Below are positions 26,718-35,614 of a DNA stretch of 64,000 bases, piece by piece. Under the pieces are notes generated by a model. That model saw only the letters and a program-made list of their open reading frames with translations. It ran no database searches and was not told the DNA's origin. Position 1 is the stretch's first letter. Every line of letters starts with the position of its first letter. Source of the DNA: Lysinibacillus sp. 2017 (GTDB lineage: Bacteria > Bacillota > Bacilli > Bacillales_A > Planococcaceae); the NCBI RefSeq assembly GCF_003073375.1, contig NZ_CP029002.1, positions 3,210,001-3,274,000 on the forward strand, given 5' to 3'. A program made the translations under genes and the position numbers.

Positions 26718-26861
26718 TTATGCTTCTGCAATTTCTTATTGCTGCTCTTTTCGGATGGTTGCTTGCGGCCTTCCCAATACAAGACCCAATTGATTGTTAG
26801 TTTCACTTTATTATTGCGCATCATTTTTCCAATTGTTATGATGAAAAAAAGGAGAGATTGC

Positions 26862-27158
26862 ATGATATATTTTTTGAAGATTGTTATTAATGCTCTATTA
26901 ATCGGATTTCAAATTCATGTTAGTACAAAATATCAATACATACGGAGCTTTTTAATCGCACTCATTTATACCGTTTATGTCCTTTGCGTAGCACCTTATG
27001 TTACTTTCCTATACGTCTATTGGTTTATTTGTCTAATGTTATGGCTATTTGCCGTCGCAAGTTATAGCATGCGTCATAAATTGACATATGAAACGAACAA
27101 AAGCGGTAAAGCGCCCGTTCAGCCCCGACAAGCTTTGGAGGACCCGACAAGAAAGTAA
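26862..27158 (+). CDS. Small membrane protein, unknown
   Basis: Protein of 98 residues with three hydrophobic segments (about 2-18, 28-47, 50-68) and a basic C-terminal tail. AAAGGAGAG precedes ATG 26862; the longer frame is not supported. The last about 20 codons (KAPVQPRQALEDPTRK) run into a GC-richer stretch that forms a large hairpin, so the tail may be derived from an inserted repeat. Family not recognised. Confidence 0.6.
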   Translation: MIYFLKIVINALLIGFQIHVSTKYQYIRSFLIALIYTVYVLCVAPYVTFLYVYWFICLMLWLFAVASYSMRHKLTYETNKSGKAPVQPRQALEDPTRK

Positions 27159-27193
27159 ATGCTCCACCACTTTCGTAGGAGGGTTCGAAAAGC
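27105..27193 (+). repeat. GC-rich imperfect hairpin element
   Basis: A stretch clearly richer in G+C than its surroundings folds as a long imperfect inverted repeat. GCTTT, ACCC and GAAAGT blocks (27131-27166) pair with ACTTTC, GGGT and AAAGC blocks (27168-27193) around a short loop. It covers the 3' end of the preceding gene. Its size resembles the large hairpin of the 50-kb array, but the sequence differs. It may be a dispersed repeat copy; only a genome search can tell. Confidence 0.4.
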
Positions 27194-27224
27194 TCCGCAT
27201 TTATAATTTCCTTAACAATAAAAA

Positions 27225-27259
27225 AAGCAGCACAAACGAAATTACTCGTTGTGCTGCTT
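27225..27259 (-). terminator. Terminator of tcyP
   Basis: Perfect 11-bp stem AAGCAGCACAA (27225-27235) with TTGTGCTGCTT (27249-27259); the minus strand continues with a T-run. Confidence 0.88.
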
Positions 27260-27277
27260 CTATTTTTCTATTAATTA

Positions 27278-28660
27278 TTATTGAACTAAAGGTGCTTTAT
27301 CCGCTGGTTGGTTATAAATTTCTGTATCCAACTCATGAGTTGCGCGACTTGCTACAACACCAGAAACCATAGATCCACTTACATTAAGTGCTGTACGACC
27401 CATGTCGATTAACGGCTCTACTGAAATTAAAATACCTGCTAATGCAATTGGTAAGTCCATTGCTGATAATACGATGATTGCTGCGAAAGTCGCACCACCA
27501 CCAACACCAGCTACGCCAAATGAACTGATTGCTACGATTAAAATTAATGTGGCAATGAAGCCTGGTGATAATGGGTTAATCCCTACAGTTGGTGCAATCA
27601 TAACCGCTAACATAGCAGGATATATACCCGCACATCCATTTTGACCGATTGATAAACCAAACGAACCTGCAAAGTTTGCGATACCATCTGGCACACCTAA
27701 ACGTTTTGTTTGTGTTTGAATATTAAGTGGTAAAGCACCCGCACTAGAACGAGATGTGAACGCGAATAGTAATACTTCCGCCACTTTTTTCACATATGTT
27801 AATGGGCTTAAACCAGTTAATGCAACGATTACTAAATGAATTAAGAACATGACAATTAATGCTACATATGAAGCAATGACAAATTCACCTAAGTCTAATA
27901 TGGCACCTAAGTCAGATGTTGCAACAGTACGAGCCATAATTGCTAACACACCATATGGAGTTAAACGTAAAATGATACGTACAACGCCCATAATTAAACC
28001 GTATAGCGCATCGATTCCTTTTTTCACGTTTGTTGCTGTTTCTTCCTCTTTACGACGAAGTGTTAAAAAGCTAAATCCAAGGAATGCTGCGAAAATAACA
28101 ACACCAATTGTTGATGTTGCACGTGCACCTGTTAAATCAGAAAATGGGTTTGCTGGGAACATTTCTAAAATTTGATCAGGTAAAGTTGTTACTGTGGCAG
28201 ATTTTTCTACCATTGCTTCACCACGTGCAATTTCATTATCACCTTGCATAATTTGAGTTGCATCTAAATCAAATACAAGTGCAGATGTAATACCTAAACT
28301 AGCTGCTACAGCTGTAGTACCGATTAATACAGCTAAAATAATTGCTGCCGATTTACCAAAGTTTTTACCAATCGTTACTTTAGTGAATGCAGCTAGAATT
28401 GAGATAAATACTAATGGCATTGAAATCATTTGTAATAATTTCACGTAACCTGAACCAACAATGTTATACCAAGGTACAGTTTCAATCAGATTATCTGATT
28501 CAACCCCGTAGATTAATTGTAAAACTATGCCTAGTAAAACCCCTAAACCTAACGCAATAAACACGCGGTTAGAAAATTTAACATGCTTAGTTTTTAAGAA
28601 ATATAAAAACGCAATAAGTAATGCCAATACAACGACATTAAGTAGCACTATGAAATTCAA
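27278..28660 (-). CDS. tcyP: L-cystine symporter TcyP
   Basis: Secondary cystine transporter of the dicarboxylate/amino-acid:cation symporter family. The 460-residue protein has about eight to ten membrane segments and the family's transport core: FTSRSSAGALPLNI, GLSIGQNGCAGIYPA, a glycine-rich GVAGVGGGATFA and PLIDMGRTALNVSG. It aligns with B. subtilis TcyP along its length. TTG 28660 is chosen because GGAGG lies eight bases upstream; the longer frame overlaps that site. On minus, TTGACT and TAATAT about 40-60 bp upstream may be its promoter. Confidence 0.92.
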   Translation of the reverse strand: MNFIVLLNVVVLALLIAFLYFLKTKHVKFSNRVFIALGLGVLLGIVLQLIYGVESDNLIETVPWYNIVGSGYVKLLQMISMPLVFISILAAFTKVTIGKNFGKSAAIILAVLIGTTAVAASLGITSALVFDLDATQIMQGDNEIARGEAMVEKSATVTTLPDQILEMFPANPFSDLTGARATSTIGVVIFAAFLGFSFLTLRRKEEETATNVKKGIDALYGLIMGVVRIILRLTPYGVLAIMARTVATSDLGAILDLGEFVIASYVALIVMFLIHLVIVALTGLSPLTYVKKVAEVLLFAFTSRSSAGALPLNIQTQTKRLGVPDGIANFAGSFGLSIGQNGCAGIYPAMLAVMIAPTVGINPLSPGFIATLILIVAISSFGVAGVGGGATFAAIIVLSAMDLPIALAGILISVEPLIDMGRTALNVSGSMVSGVVASRATHELDTEIYNQPADKAPLVQ

Positions 28661-28756
28661 AGTTAACTCCTCCAATAATTTAAATTGTATATCCTATATT
28701 AACCTATAATTCTTATTAGTCAAGTAGGGATTAAGATTTTTATTGATTTCTTGTTA

Positions 28757-28785
28757 TTTACAAAATCATCAACCTAGATTATAAT
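28757..28785 (+). promoter_or_regulatory. Promoter of the iron-efflux ATPase gene
   Basis: -35 TTTACA (28757-28762), 17-bp spacer, perfect -10 TATAAT (28780-28785). The -10 lies inside a PerR box. Confidence 0.75.
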
Positions 28786-28793
28786 AATTATAA
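28779..28793 (+). promoter_or_regulatory. PerR box
   Basis: TTATAATAATTATAA is an exact match to the 7-1-7 PerR consensus TTATAATNATTATAA and overlaps the -10 element, the classical position for repression relieved by peroxide. Confidence 0.8.
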
Positions 28794-28816
28794 ATTAGAA
28801 ATTGTTATAAAATAAA

Positions 28817-28831
28817 TGAAATTCATTATCA
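28817..28831 (+). promoter_or_regulatory. Fur-like box 1
   Basis: TGAAATTCATTATCA matches the 7-1-7 Fur consensus TGATAATNATTATCA with two mismatches. It lies about 25-40 bases downstream of the predicted transcription start. Confidence 0.55.
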
Positions 28832-28844
28832 GTTGAATTAACAA

Positions 28845-28859
28845 TGATATTCATTATCA
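28845..28859 (+). promoter_or_regulatory. Fur-like box 2
   Basis: TGATATTCATTATCA matches the Fur consensus with one mismatch. It touches the AAGGAGG ribosome-binding site of the ATPase gene and is 28 bp from box 1. Confidence 0.65.
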
Positions 28860-28870
28860 AGGAGGTACTT

Positions 28871-30775
28871 ATGAGTAAATCTAATCGAGAAAACTTATCA
28901 TTAAATGAGAAAATAAAAGAACATAAAGAATTAATAGCAGCACTTGTTTCAGGCATAATTATCCTGCTAGCGTGGCGCATGGAATCTACAGGTCTAATGA
29001 CATCCGCGATTATCGCCTACCTTTCCGCCTTTATTATCGGTGGCTATGCGAAAGCAAAGGAAGGCATACTCGATACATTTAAAAATAAATCATTAAATGT
29101 AGAAATTCTAATGATCTTAGCAGCAGTAGGTTCAGCAATTATCGGTTATTGGACTGAAGGTGCGGTCTTAATCTTTATATTTGCACTTAGTGGCGCACTT
29201 GAAACCTATGCTATGAATAAAAGTCACCGTGAAATCTCTTCATTAATGGAATTACAGCCCGAAGAAGCCTGGTTAATACGCGGGGGATTTGAACCTATTA
29301 AAGTTAATGTAAATGATTTAAAAATAGATGATCACATTTTAGTGAAACCTGGCGAACGTATTCCAGCTGATGGTGTGATTTTCAAAGGAATTTCTACAGT
29401 AGACGAAGCGGCTATCACTGGTGAATCCATGCCTGTCACAAAAAATAGCGGCGATGAAGTATTTGCAGGAACAGTGAATTTAAATGGTGTTTTAACTATT
29501 AATGTTACAAAACCTAGCTCTGAGACATTGTTCCAAAAAATCATTACACTTGTTCAATCGGCACAAAGTGAAAAATCGCCTTCTCAACAATTTATCGAAC
29601 GCTTTGAAGGTGCCTATGTAAAAGGTGTTTTACTTTTCGTTGCCCTCATGTTATTCCTTCCGCACTATTTACTTGGATGGGATTGGACGACTACATTTTA
29701 TCGTGCCATGGTACTTCTTGTTGTTGCTTCACCTTGTGCACTTGTTGCTGCGATTATGCCAGCAACCCTTTCTACGATTTCGAATGGTGCAAGAAACGGG
29801 ATTTTAGTAAAAGGTGGCATGCATTTAGAACATTTAAGTATCCTTCGAGTGTTAGCTGTCGATAAAACAGGAACATTAACACAAGGTACTCCGGTTGTAA
29901 CAGATTTTATCGTTCGCGATGGATTAAACAAGGATGAAACTTTAGCGGTTATTGCTGGGATTGAAGCACAATCAAATCACCCCCTAGCACAAGCCATTAC
30001 ACACTATGCAAAAGAACAAAATAATGTGTACCCAAGAAACATCTTAATAGAAGATATTCCAGGATACGGTTTGAAAGCTAACGTTAATGAACAACAGTAT
30101 ATAGTTGGTAAACCTGATTTTGTTGGAAAAGAAAATGCTGATATATTTGCAAATGGTGCTCTAAAAAAACTTGCGAATGAAGGAAAAACCGTTATCTTTT
30201 TAAAAGACAATGAAGGAATTGCTGCACTTGTTGCGATGAAAGATGTTGTACGTGAAGAAGCAAAAAAAGCGGTAGCTGAACTAAAACAACTTGGCATCGA
30301 TGTTACGATGTTAACAGGTGACAATGAGACAACTGCTAAAGCCATTGCCAAAGAAGCTGGTGTGACAAACTATGTAGCTGAATGTCTTCCTGAAACAAAA
30401 GTAACACATATTGAAGCTTATAAAACTACTTATGAACATGTTGGTATGGTTGGAGATGGGATTAATGACGCTCCTGCACTTGCCACTGCATCTGTTGGAA
30501 TTGCAATGGGTGGCGGGACAGATGTAGCTCTTGAAACAGCGGATGTCGTATTAATGAAAAATGATCTTTCTAAAATTGCATACGCCATAAAGCTTTCTCG
30601 AAAAATGCAGCGTATTGTAAAGCAAAATGTCATCTTTTCATTATCGGTTATCGCCTTATTAATTATCTCAAATTTCTTCCAAGCGATTAGCCTACCATTT
30701 GGTGTCATCGGTCATGAAGGAAGTACGATTTTAGTCATTTTAAACGGGTTACGTATGTTAAGTAAAAATGTATAA
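28871..30775 (+). CDS. pfeT: P1B-type metal efflux ATPase, PfeT/ZosA-like
   Basis: Membrane cation pump of 634 residues. There is no N-terminal heavy-metal-binding domain. It has six or more membrane helices with the metal motif SPCALV, the phosphatase loop ITGES, phosphorylation site DKTGTLT and hinge GDGINDAPA. Without a CPC or HMA domain and under a perfect PerR box it fits the PfeT/ZosA/FrvA group that exports ferrous iron. ATG 28871 follows AAGGAGG. It is divergent from tcyP. Zinc or cobalt transport cannot be excluded from sequence. Confidence 0.85.
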   Translation: MSKSNRENLSLNEKIKEHKELIAALVSGIIILLAWRMESTGLMTSAIIAYLSAFIIGGYAKAKEGILDTFKNKSLNVEILMILAAVGSAIIGYWTEGAVLIFIFALSGALETYAMNKSHREISSLMELQPEEAWLIRGGFEPIKVNVNDLKIDDHILVKPGERIPADGVIFKGISTVDEAAITGESMPVTKNSGDEVFAGTVNLNGVLTINVTKPSSETLFQKIITLVQSAQSEKSPSQQFIERFEGAYVKGVLLFVALMLFLPHYLLGWDWTTTFYRAMVLLVVASPCALVAAIMPATLSTISNGARNGILVKGGMHLEHLSILRVLAVDKTGTLTQGTPVVTDFIVRDGLNKDETLAVIAGIEAQSNHPLAQAITHYAKEQNNVYPRNILIEDIPGYGLKANVNEQQYIVGKPDFVGKENADIFANGALKKLANEGKTVIFLKDNEGIAALVAMKDVVREEAKKAVAELKQLGIDVTMLTGDNETTAKAIAKEAGVTNYVAECLPETKVTHIEAYKTTYEHVGMVGDGINDAPALATASVGIAMGGGTDVALETADVVLMKNDLSKIAYAIKLSRKMQRIVKQNVIFSLSVIALLIISNFFQAISLPFGVIGHEGSTILVILNGLRMLSKNV

Positions 30776-30811
30776 AGTGAAAGCTTATATTGGCATTTCA
30801 TAAGAGATAAC

Positions 30812-30841
30812 AAAAAGCCGCTCCTAAAGAAGCGGCTTTTT
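30812..30841. terminator. Bidirectional terminator
   Basis: AAAAAGCCGCT (30812-30822) with AGCGGCTTTTT (30831-30841) serves the ATPase gene (plus) and the YihY-family gene (minus). Confidence 0.9.
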
Positions 30842-30845
30842 CGTA

Positions 30846-31781
30846 TTAAAATACAGGTGATTTCCGTGATTTATTACTCTTTTTGGCAAGTTGCCATTTT
30901 TGGAAGCTTGCATTTAAGAGCCCTCCAAATATTAATATCATGCCTGTAAAATACAGCCATAACATTAATATAATGACACCCCCGATACTTCCGTAGGTCG
31001 CACTGTAATTTCCGAAGTTATTAATATAAAATGAGAACCCGTACGTTAGCGCTAGCCATCCGACCATCGCAAAAGAAGCCCCAGGGAATACACTAATAAT
31101 CGTTAGACGTGGATCTGTATTCGGGACGATCCAGTACATCACCGTTAATACAATTAATATAAGTACTGGTGGTATAATCCAACGAACAGAAGTCCAAATT
31201 ATTTCAAACGATTTCTCTACACCGATATAACTAAATATGACATTGCCTATTTGATGACCAAAGATGGGCAATACAAGCGCAATTAAAATAACCGCGACTA
31301 AAGAAATTGTAAAAATTAAAGACCAAATCCGATTTAAAATGCCTGCTTTCCTTTCAACATCATATGCACGATTTAACGCTTTCATCAATGCGTCCACGCC
31401 TTTAGAAGCTGACCAAATTGTCCCTAAAATACCGATAGAAAGTAAGCCACCATTTTGCTTATTTAACACGTCTGTCAGTGTACCCTCTATCAAGCCATAC
31501 ACTTCTTCTGGCATAATATCACTCATGAAATCGAATATTTGCCCTTGCTCTAAATTTAAATACGGTAACAATGTCACCATAAAAATAAGCATTGGGAAAA
31601 AGGATAGTAAAAAGAAATAAGCCAGCTGTGCACCCATTCCTGACATGTCTACAGTTTTCGTGCGATGGATTAAATCTTGAATAAATCCTTTCGTCGTTAA
31701 CATATTAATCGATGAGGGATCGGGTGCTATATAAGATTTAATTAGTGCCAGTTTTTCACTTTTCACTTGTTTTTTATTCAT
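30846..31781 (-). CDS. YihY/BrkB-family membrane protein
   Basis: Membrane protein of 311 residues with about six helices, of the YihY (formerly 'ribonuclease BN') family, with GAQLAYFFLLSFFPM and GSIGGVIILMLWLYFTG. Relatives include B. subtilis YfkH, which lies near yfkK there as here. AGGTGG precedes ATG 31781. Probably cotranscribed with the YtxH-like gene 24 bp upstream and thus under the sigma-B-like promoter. Molecular function unknown. Confidence 0.88.
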   Translation of the reverse strand: MNKKQVKSEKLALIKSYIAPDPSSINMLTTKGFIQDLIHRTKTVDMSGMGAQLAYFFLLSFFPMLIFMVTLLPYLNLEQGQIFDFMSDIMPEEVYGLIEGTLTDVLNKQNGGLLSIGILGTIWSASKGVDALMKALNRAYDVERKAGILNRIWSLIFTISLVAVILIALVLPIFGHQIGNVIFSYIGVEKSFEIIWTSVRWIIPPVLILIVLTVMYWIVPNTDPRLTIISVFPGASFAMVGWLALTYGFSFYINNFGNYSATYGSIGGVIILMLWLYFTGMILIFGGLLNASFQKWQLAKKSNKSRKSPVF

Positions 31782-31805
31782 ATAGCCACCACCTTTATGA
31801 GGTTA

Positions 31806-32135
31806 TTAGCCGATGGAATCATCCTTTTTCGAAAAGGCCTCAACTGTTTCAGACACTAAACTTTGAATGGTACTTGGTAATGACTTAATATCATTACCAT
31901 TTTGCATAAGTGCTTGTACATTGTCATTAACTTTTCCATATATACCTTGTGCCTGCTCTACTTTGGATTCAACTAGAGCCAATAACTCATCTCGGTTTTC
32001 AGCATAATAACTTACTGTATCTTTTGCTTTTTTCGTTGTTTCTACAGTATGCTCACGTGTTTGTTTGTCCAACATACTTATCGCTGCTCCAACAATCGCC
32101 CCAATTGCAATAAAAGGTAGTAATTTACTTTTCAT
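31806..32135 (-). CDS. YtxH-like single-helix protein
   Basis: Protein of 109 residues with one N-terminal hydrophobic segment (residues 4-20, LPFIAIGAIVGAAIS) followed by a long, helical, charged region with coiled-coil character (TREHTVETTKKAKDTV). This layout is that of YtxH-domain general-stress proteins. CAGGAGGAG precedes ATG 32135. A sigma-B-like promoter lies 30-55 bp upstream. Confidence 0.75.
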   Translation of the reverse strand: MKSKLLPFIAIGAIVGAAISMLDKQTREHTVETTKKAKDTVSYYAENRDELLALVESKVEQAQGIYGKVNDNVQALMQNGNDIKSLPSTIQSLVSETVEAFSKKDDSIG

Positions 32136-32164
32136 TATAATCTCTCCTCCTGTACTAGTTTTAT

Positions 32165-32190
32165 ATTCCCATAAAAAATTGCGATAAAAC
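32165..32190 (-). promoter_or_regulatory. Sigma-B-like promoter
   Basis: On minus: GTTTTA (32185-32190), 14-bp spacer, GGGAAT (32165-32170), against the general-stress consensus GTTTAA-N12/15-GGGTAT. Confidence 0.5.
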
Positions 32191-32311
32191 TAAATCTAAT
32201 TTCATTTTAGCTAATCTTCCATCTTTTTGAAAGTAGATGAACTAATCAATTACACTTCAGCGAAACTTTCGTCTTAATTTCCCTTTGTAGTTGTTGAAAG
32301 AAGTTAAGGTA

Positions 32312-32340
32312 TTGACAAGAACTTACCGACATGAAATGAT
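32312..32340 (+). promoter_or_regulatory. Promoter of the yfkK-like gene
   Basis: -35 TTGACA (32312-32317), 17 bp, -10 AATGAT (32335-32340). Confidence 0.5.
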
Positions 32341-32373
32341 ATTTCCGTATACTTTGAAAGGTAGGTTAAAAAA

Positions 32374-32595
32374 ATGGACTTATCCACTCCATCACTAGAA
32401 AATGTGATTTATATGATTGAGCAAATTAAAGAAAAGCTTCGTATGGTAAATGGTGATGCAATGCAAGCTGATGCATTTAATGGCGATAAATATGAAGATC
32501 TACAATATTTATATGAAATGGTTATGAAACGTGATTCATTCAGTCCCAGCGAAATGAATGCAATTGTTGCTGAGTTAGGAACACTACGTAAATAA
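32374..32595 (+). CDS. yfkK: UPF0435/DUF1128 protein YfkK
   Basis: Small soluble protein of 73 residues with [25 protein letters not shown] and [15 protein letters not shown], matching B. subtilis YfkK. Ribosome-binding site AGGTAGG, own promoter and terminator. Function unknown. Confidence 0.85.
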   Translation: MDLSTPSLENVIYMIEQIKEKLRMVNGDAMQADAFNGDKYEDLQYLYEMVMKRDSFSPSEMNAIVAELGTLRK

Positions 32596-32598
32596 TGG

Positions 32599-32641
32599 AA
32601 AAGGAAGTTCACCGTTTAAATAAATCAGTGAACTTCCTTTT
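32599..32641 (+). terminator. Terminator of yfkK
   Basis: 14-bp arms AAAAGGAAGTTCAC (32599-32612) and GTGAACTTCCTTTT (32628-32641), then T residues. Confidence 0.9.
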
Positions 32642-32672
32642 TTATTCGCTATTATTCCCTAGGAAATAACAA

Positions 32673-33581
32673 TTATTTTTGTAATTCTACAGCGATTTTA
32701 GCACCTACACGAGCATTGTTTTTAACAAGTGCGATGTTCGCTACTAATGATTTACCTTCTGTTAGTTCTTTCACTTTACCTAATAAGAATGGAGTTACAT
32801 TTTTACCTGCAACGCCTTGTTCTGCTGCTTCTTTTAAAGCACTTTCGATAATGCCATTAATGAAGCTTGCTTCCATTGAATCTTCAACAGGAATTGGATT
32901 TGCTACTAACGCACCTCCGCGTAACCCTAAATCCCATTTAGCACGTAAAATAGCTGCAGTTTCTTCTGGAGAGTCAGCACGGAAATTTACGTTAAAATCA
33001 CTTTCACGTGTATAGAATGCTGGTAATGAGTCTGTACCATAACCGATTACTGGAACACCTTTTGTTTCTAAGTATTCTAAAGTTAAACCGATATCTAAAA
33101 TTGATTTTGCACCAGCACATATTACTGCTACGTTTGTCATCGATAATTCTTCTAAGTCAGCTGAAATGTCCATTGTTGTTTCAGCACCACGGTGAACCCC
33201 ACCGATACCACCTGTTACGAATAACTCGATACCTGCTAATTCAGCACAAATCATTGTAGCAGCTACAGTCGTTGCACCAATTTTTTTTGTTGCTAATAAG
33301 TAGCCAAGGTCACGGCGGCTTGCTTTTGCTACACCTTGAGCGTTACCGAACATTTCTAATTCTTCATCTGATAAACCGATTTTGATTTGACCATCGATTA
33401 AAGCGATTGTTGCAGGAACAGCGCCGCCATCACGAATAATCTGTTCAACTTCACGAGCAGTTTGTACGTTTTGTGGGTACGGCATACCGTGTGAAATAAT
33501 TGTAGATTCTAATGCTACGATTGGTAAGCCTTTCTCTTTTGCTTCTAATACCTCTTGTGAATATGATAAATATTGTTTCAT
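32673..33581 (-). CDS. psuG: Pseudouridine-5'-phosphate glycosidase PsuG
   Basis: Cleaves pseudouridine 5'-phosphate to uracil and ribose 5-phosphate. The 302-residue protein has family blocks [43 protein letters not shown] and a late [12 protein letters not shown] 33581 follows GGAGG; the upstream TTG overlaps that site. It overlaps the psuK stop by four bases (ATGA), so kinase and glycosidase are coupled, as expected for two consecutive steps. Confidence 0.95.
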   Translation of the reverse strand: MKQYLSYSQEVLEAKEKGLPIVALESTIISHGMPYPQNVQTAREVEQIIRDGGAVPATIALIDGQIKIGLSDEELEMFGNAQGVAKASRRDLGYLLATKKIGATTVAATMICAELAGIELFVTGGIGGVHRGAETTMDISADLEELSMTNVAVICAGAKSILDIGLTLEYLETKGVPVIGYGTDSLPAFYTRESDFNVNFRADSPEETAAILRAKWDLGLRGGALVANPIPVEDSMEASFINGIIESALKEAAEQGVAGKNVTPFLLGKVKELTEGKSLVANIALVKNNARVGAKIAVELQK

Positions 33582-34669
33582 TGTAAATTCCTCCAATTTG
33601 CTAAATTTTCTTTTGTTAAGTCTTCACGGACTGTTTTGTCTGACTGTAATGTTTTTGTTGCACTTACTAAAGCAAGCTGCACTGCTTCTTCTAGCTCTTC
33701 ATTATTTAAAACACCATGTAAAAAGGCACTCACAAACGCATCTCCTGCACCTGTAACGTCAACAATATTATTCGTCAAGACAGCCTTAAAGTGAGTTACT
33801 TTACCTGCATGACCTACCATAACACCATGTTCTCCTAATGTTAGCAATGCGTACTTAGCACCTTTTTCTAATAAGGCTTTTACTGCTTTCTCATAGTGAC
33901 CATACGTTTCAAGCTTTACATTCAAATAAGTTTCAGCTTCATCACGATTGCAGATCAAGTAATCGACACCGTGTAAATCCGATGGCATATTCATCATTTT
34001 CGGTGAAGATACAGGCACAATAACAAGTGGTACTTCACGCTGATATGCAAAGTCTTTTACGTATTGAACCGTTTCTGCTGAGCAGTTTAAATCAATAATT
34101 AAGCAGCTGGCATTTTGCAAAATTACTTCATGCTTTTTTAGAATCATTGGTGACAATTTACTGTAAATGGACATATTCGCCATCGCCACTACCAGTTCAC
34201 CATGATCATCAAGTACAGCTGTATACGAACCCGTTGTATTACCTTTTAACTTTTCAACTAAATCAAAATTCATATAAGCCTTGCTTGATTGTTCAATTAA
34301 TCGCCCGTCATGATCATCACCAAGTGTTGTAATTAATGAAATACGGTTTCCTAAGCGTCCTAAGTTTTCGGCTATATTTCGAGCCACGCCTCCTACACTT
34401 TCAGATACTTTTGCAGGATTCGATGTACCTAATTGTACATTTCCTTCAATTGAAAATTTCCGATCGACGTTTGCACCACCAATTGTGATAATCTGATTTT
34501 TCTCTGGTAATACATATGCACGTCCCAAAATTTCACCACGCTTTATTAATGCAGAAATGATATTGGCAAGTGCAGGTCTAGACATTCCTAGCTGCTCTGC
34601 CATTTCTTGCTGCGATAAAAATGGATTTTCCTTAATCAATTTGAAGACTAATTTTTCTTTTTCATTCAA
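33578..34669 (-). CDS. psuK: Pseudouridine kinase PsuK with N-terminal winged-helix domain
   Basis: PfkB-family sugar kinase that phosphorylates pseudouridine. Residues 1-55 form a helix-turn-helix ([29 protein letters not shown]) and the rest a ribokinase-like domain with [15 protein letters not shown] and the catalytic [16 protein letters not shown] 34669 is chosen for the GAGGTG ribosome-binding site six bases upstream. The fused HTH suggests it controls its own operon; two repeated sites overlap the promoter. Other nucleoside kinases share the fold, but pairing with psuG is decisive. Confidence 0.92.
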   Translation of the reverse strand: MNEKEKLVFKLIKENPFLSQQEMAEQLGMSRPALANIISALIKRGEILGRAYVLPEKNQIITIGGANVDRKFSIEGNVQLGTSNPAKVSESVGGVARNIAENLGRLGNRISLITTLGDDHDGRLIEQSSKAYMNFDLVEKLKGNTTGSYTAVLDDHGELVVAMANMSIYSKLSPMILKKHEVILQNASCLIIDLNCSAETVQYVKDFAYQREVPLVIVPVSSPKMMNMPSDLHGVDYLICNRDEAETYLNVKLETYGHYEKAVKALLEKGAKYALLTLGEHGVMVGHAGKVTHFKAVLTNNIVDVTGAGDAFVSAFLHGVLNNEELEEAVQLALVSATKTLQSDKTVREDLTKENLANWRNLQ

Positions 34670-34686
34670 TAGTCTCACCTCGAATC

Positions 34687-34719
34687 AAACATTTGTTTTA
34701 AATTATAAACTTTTGTTTT
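34687..34719. promoter_or_regulatory. Two repeated dyads, likely PsuK operator
   Basis: AAACATTTGTTTT (34687-34699) and AAACTTTTGTTTT (34707-34719) are two copies of an AAAC-N4-GTTT dyad exactly 20 bp apart (two helical turns), flanking the -10 of the psuKG promoter. Confidence 0.55.
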
Positions 34720-34730
34720 GGATAAGTCAA
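34702..34730 (-). promoter_or_regulatory. Promoter of psuKG
   Basis: On minus: -35 TTGACT (34725-34730), 17-bp spacer, perfect -10 TATAAT (34702-34707). Confidence 0.75.
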
Positions 34731-34804
34731 AAGTAATTTGAAAATCATGGTAAGTGGAAATGAAATATTCGAACTCAAATAGAAGTATGTCCTTTCGAAA
34801 TAGA

Positions 34805-34847
34805 AAAGGGCTTCATAAAAAGTATAAAACTTTTTATGAAGCCCTTT
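34805..34847 (-). terminator. Terminator of motAB
   Basis: Perfect 19-bp stem (34805-34823 with 34829-34847, core AAAGGGCTTCAT) directly after the motB stop. Confidence 0.9.
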
Positions 34848-34849
34848 AA

Positions 34850-35614
34850 TTATTCTGTAATTACTTTTCCATCTTCACTAATACGAGGTTGTACAAGTAC
34901 TTCAACTCGACGGTTCTTTGCACGACCTTCTTCAGTATCATTTGAAGCAATCGGGCTAAATTCACCATAACCTTTTACACTAAAGTATTTAGAATCTAAT
35001 TCGGCGTTACTTCCAATGACCTCTTTCATAAAGTTCACGGCACGCATTACAGATAAATCCCAGTTTGAATCAAAATCTTTTGTTTTAATTGGTACATTAT
35101 CTGAATGACCTGTAATTACAATATTACGAGGTGGATCAAACATTAAAAGCTGAGATAATTCATCTGCAATCGACTTATACTCTGACTTTACATTTGCTTC
35201 CCCCATATTAAATAACACACTATCACGAATGGTAATTAATAAACCTTCATCCGTCATTTTCGTTTCAAATTGCTTTTCAAGCTCATTTACTGCAATAAAT
35301 TCGTCCACACGATTTTGTGCTTGCTGTAATGCTTGTTGGTCTTGCATATACTTTGAAGCCCCTGATTGCACATTCGTTTCTGAACCGTTTGGTGTTTGAA
35401 TAACAGCGGGGTTGTCCATAACTCCGGTACCACTAGTAAAGACTTCATTAAATACAGAAGACATTTTTTCTAATTTCGCTTGATCGACCGTACTCGAAGC
35501 AAACAATACGATGAATAGGGCTAATAATAACGTTAAAATATCCGCGTAAGGAACTAACCAAGATTCGTCAGTGTGTTCCTCATGCTTTTTATGTCTTTTA
35601 TGCTTCTTTGCCAA
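34850..35614 (-). CDS. motB: Flagellar motor stator protein MotB
   Basis: Stator subunit that anchors the proton channel to peptidoglycan. It has a basic N-terminus rich in Lys and His, one membrane helix (about residues 18-40) with the channel aspartate in VPYADILTLLLALFIVLFA, a plug/linker region and an OmpA-like peptidoglycan-binding domain with ITGHSDNVPIK and KNRRVEV near the C-terminus. TTG 35614 is a likelier start than the GTG two codons upstream because of the GGGGCGGG spacing. It overlaps motA by 17 bases. Confidence 0.94.
   Translation of the reverse strand: MAKKHKRHKKHEEHTDESWLVPYADILTLLLALFIVLFASSTVDQAKLEKMSSVFNEVFTSGTGVMDNPAVIQTPNGSETNVQSGASKYMQDQQALQQAQNRVDEFIAVNELEKQFETKMTDEGLLITIRDSVLFNMGEANVKSEYKSIADELSQLLMFDPPRNIVITGHSDNVPIKTKDFDSNWDLSVMRAVNFMKEVIGSNAELDSKYFSVKGYGEFSPIASNDTEEGRAKNRRVEVLVQPRISEDGKVITE

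Noticed and set aside
26672-26863. 63-codon minus-strand frame between fumarase and the small membrane protein
   Set aside because: It crosses the fumarase terminator and has no ribosome-binding site or family.
27088-27372. 94-codon plus-strand frame
   Set aside because: Overlaps the small membrane protein in another frame, runs through the tcyP terminator and tcyP antisense, and has no ribosome-binding site.
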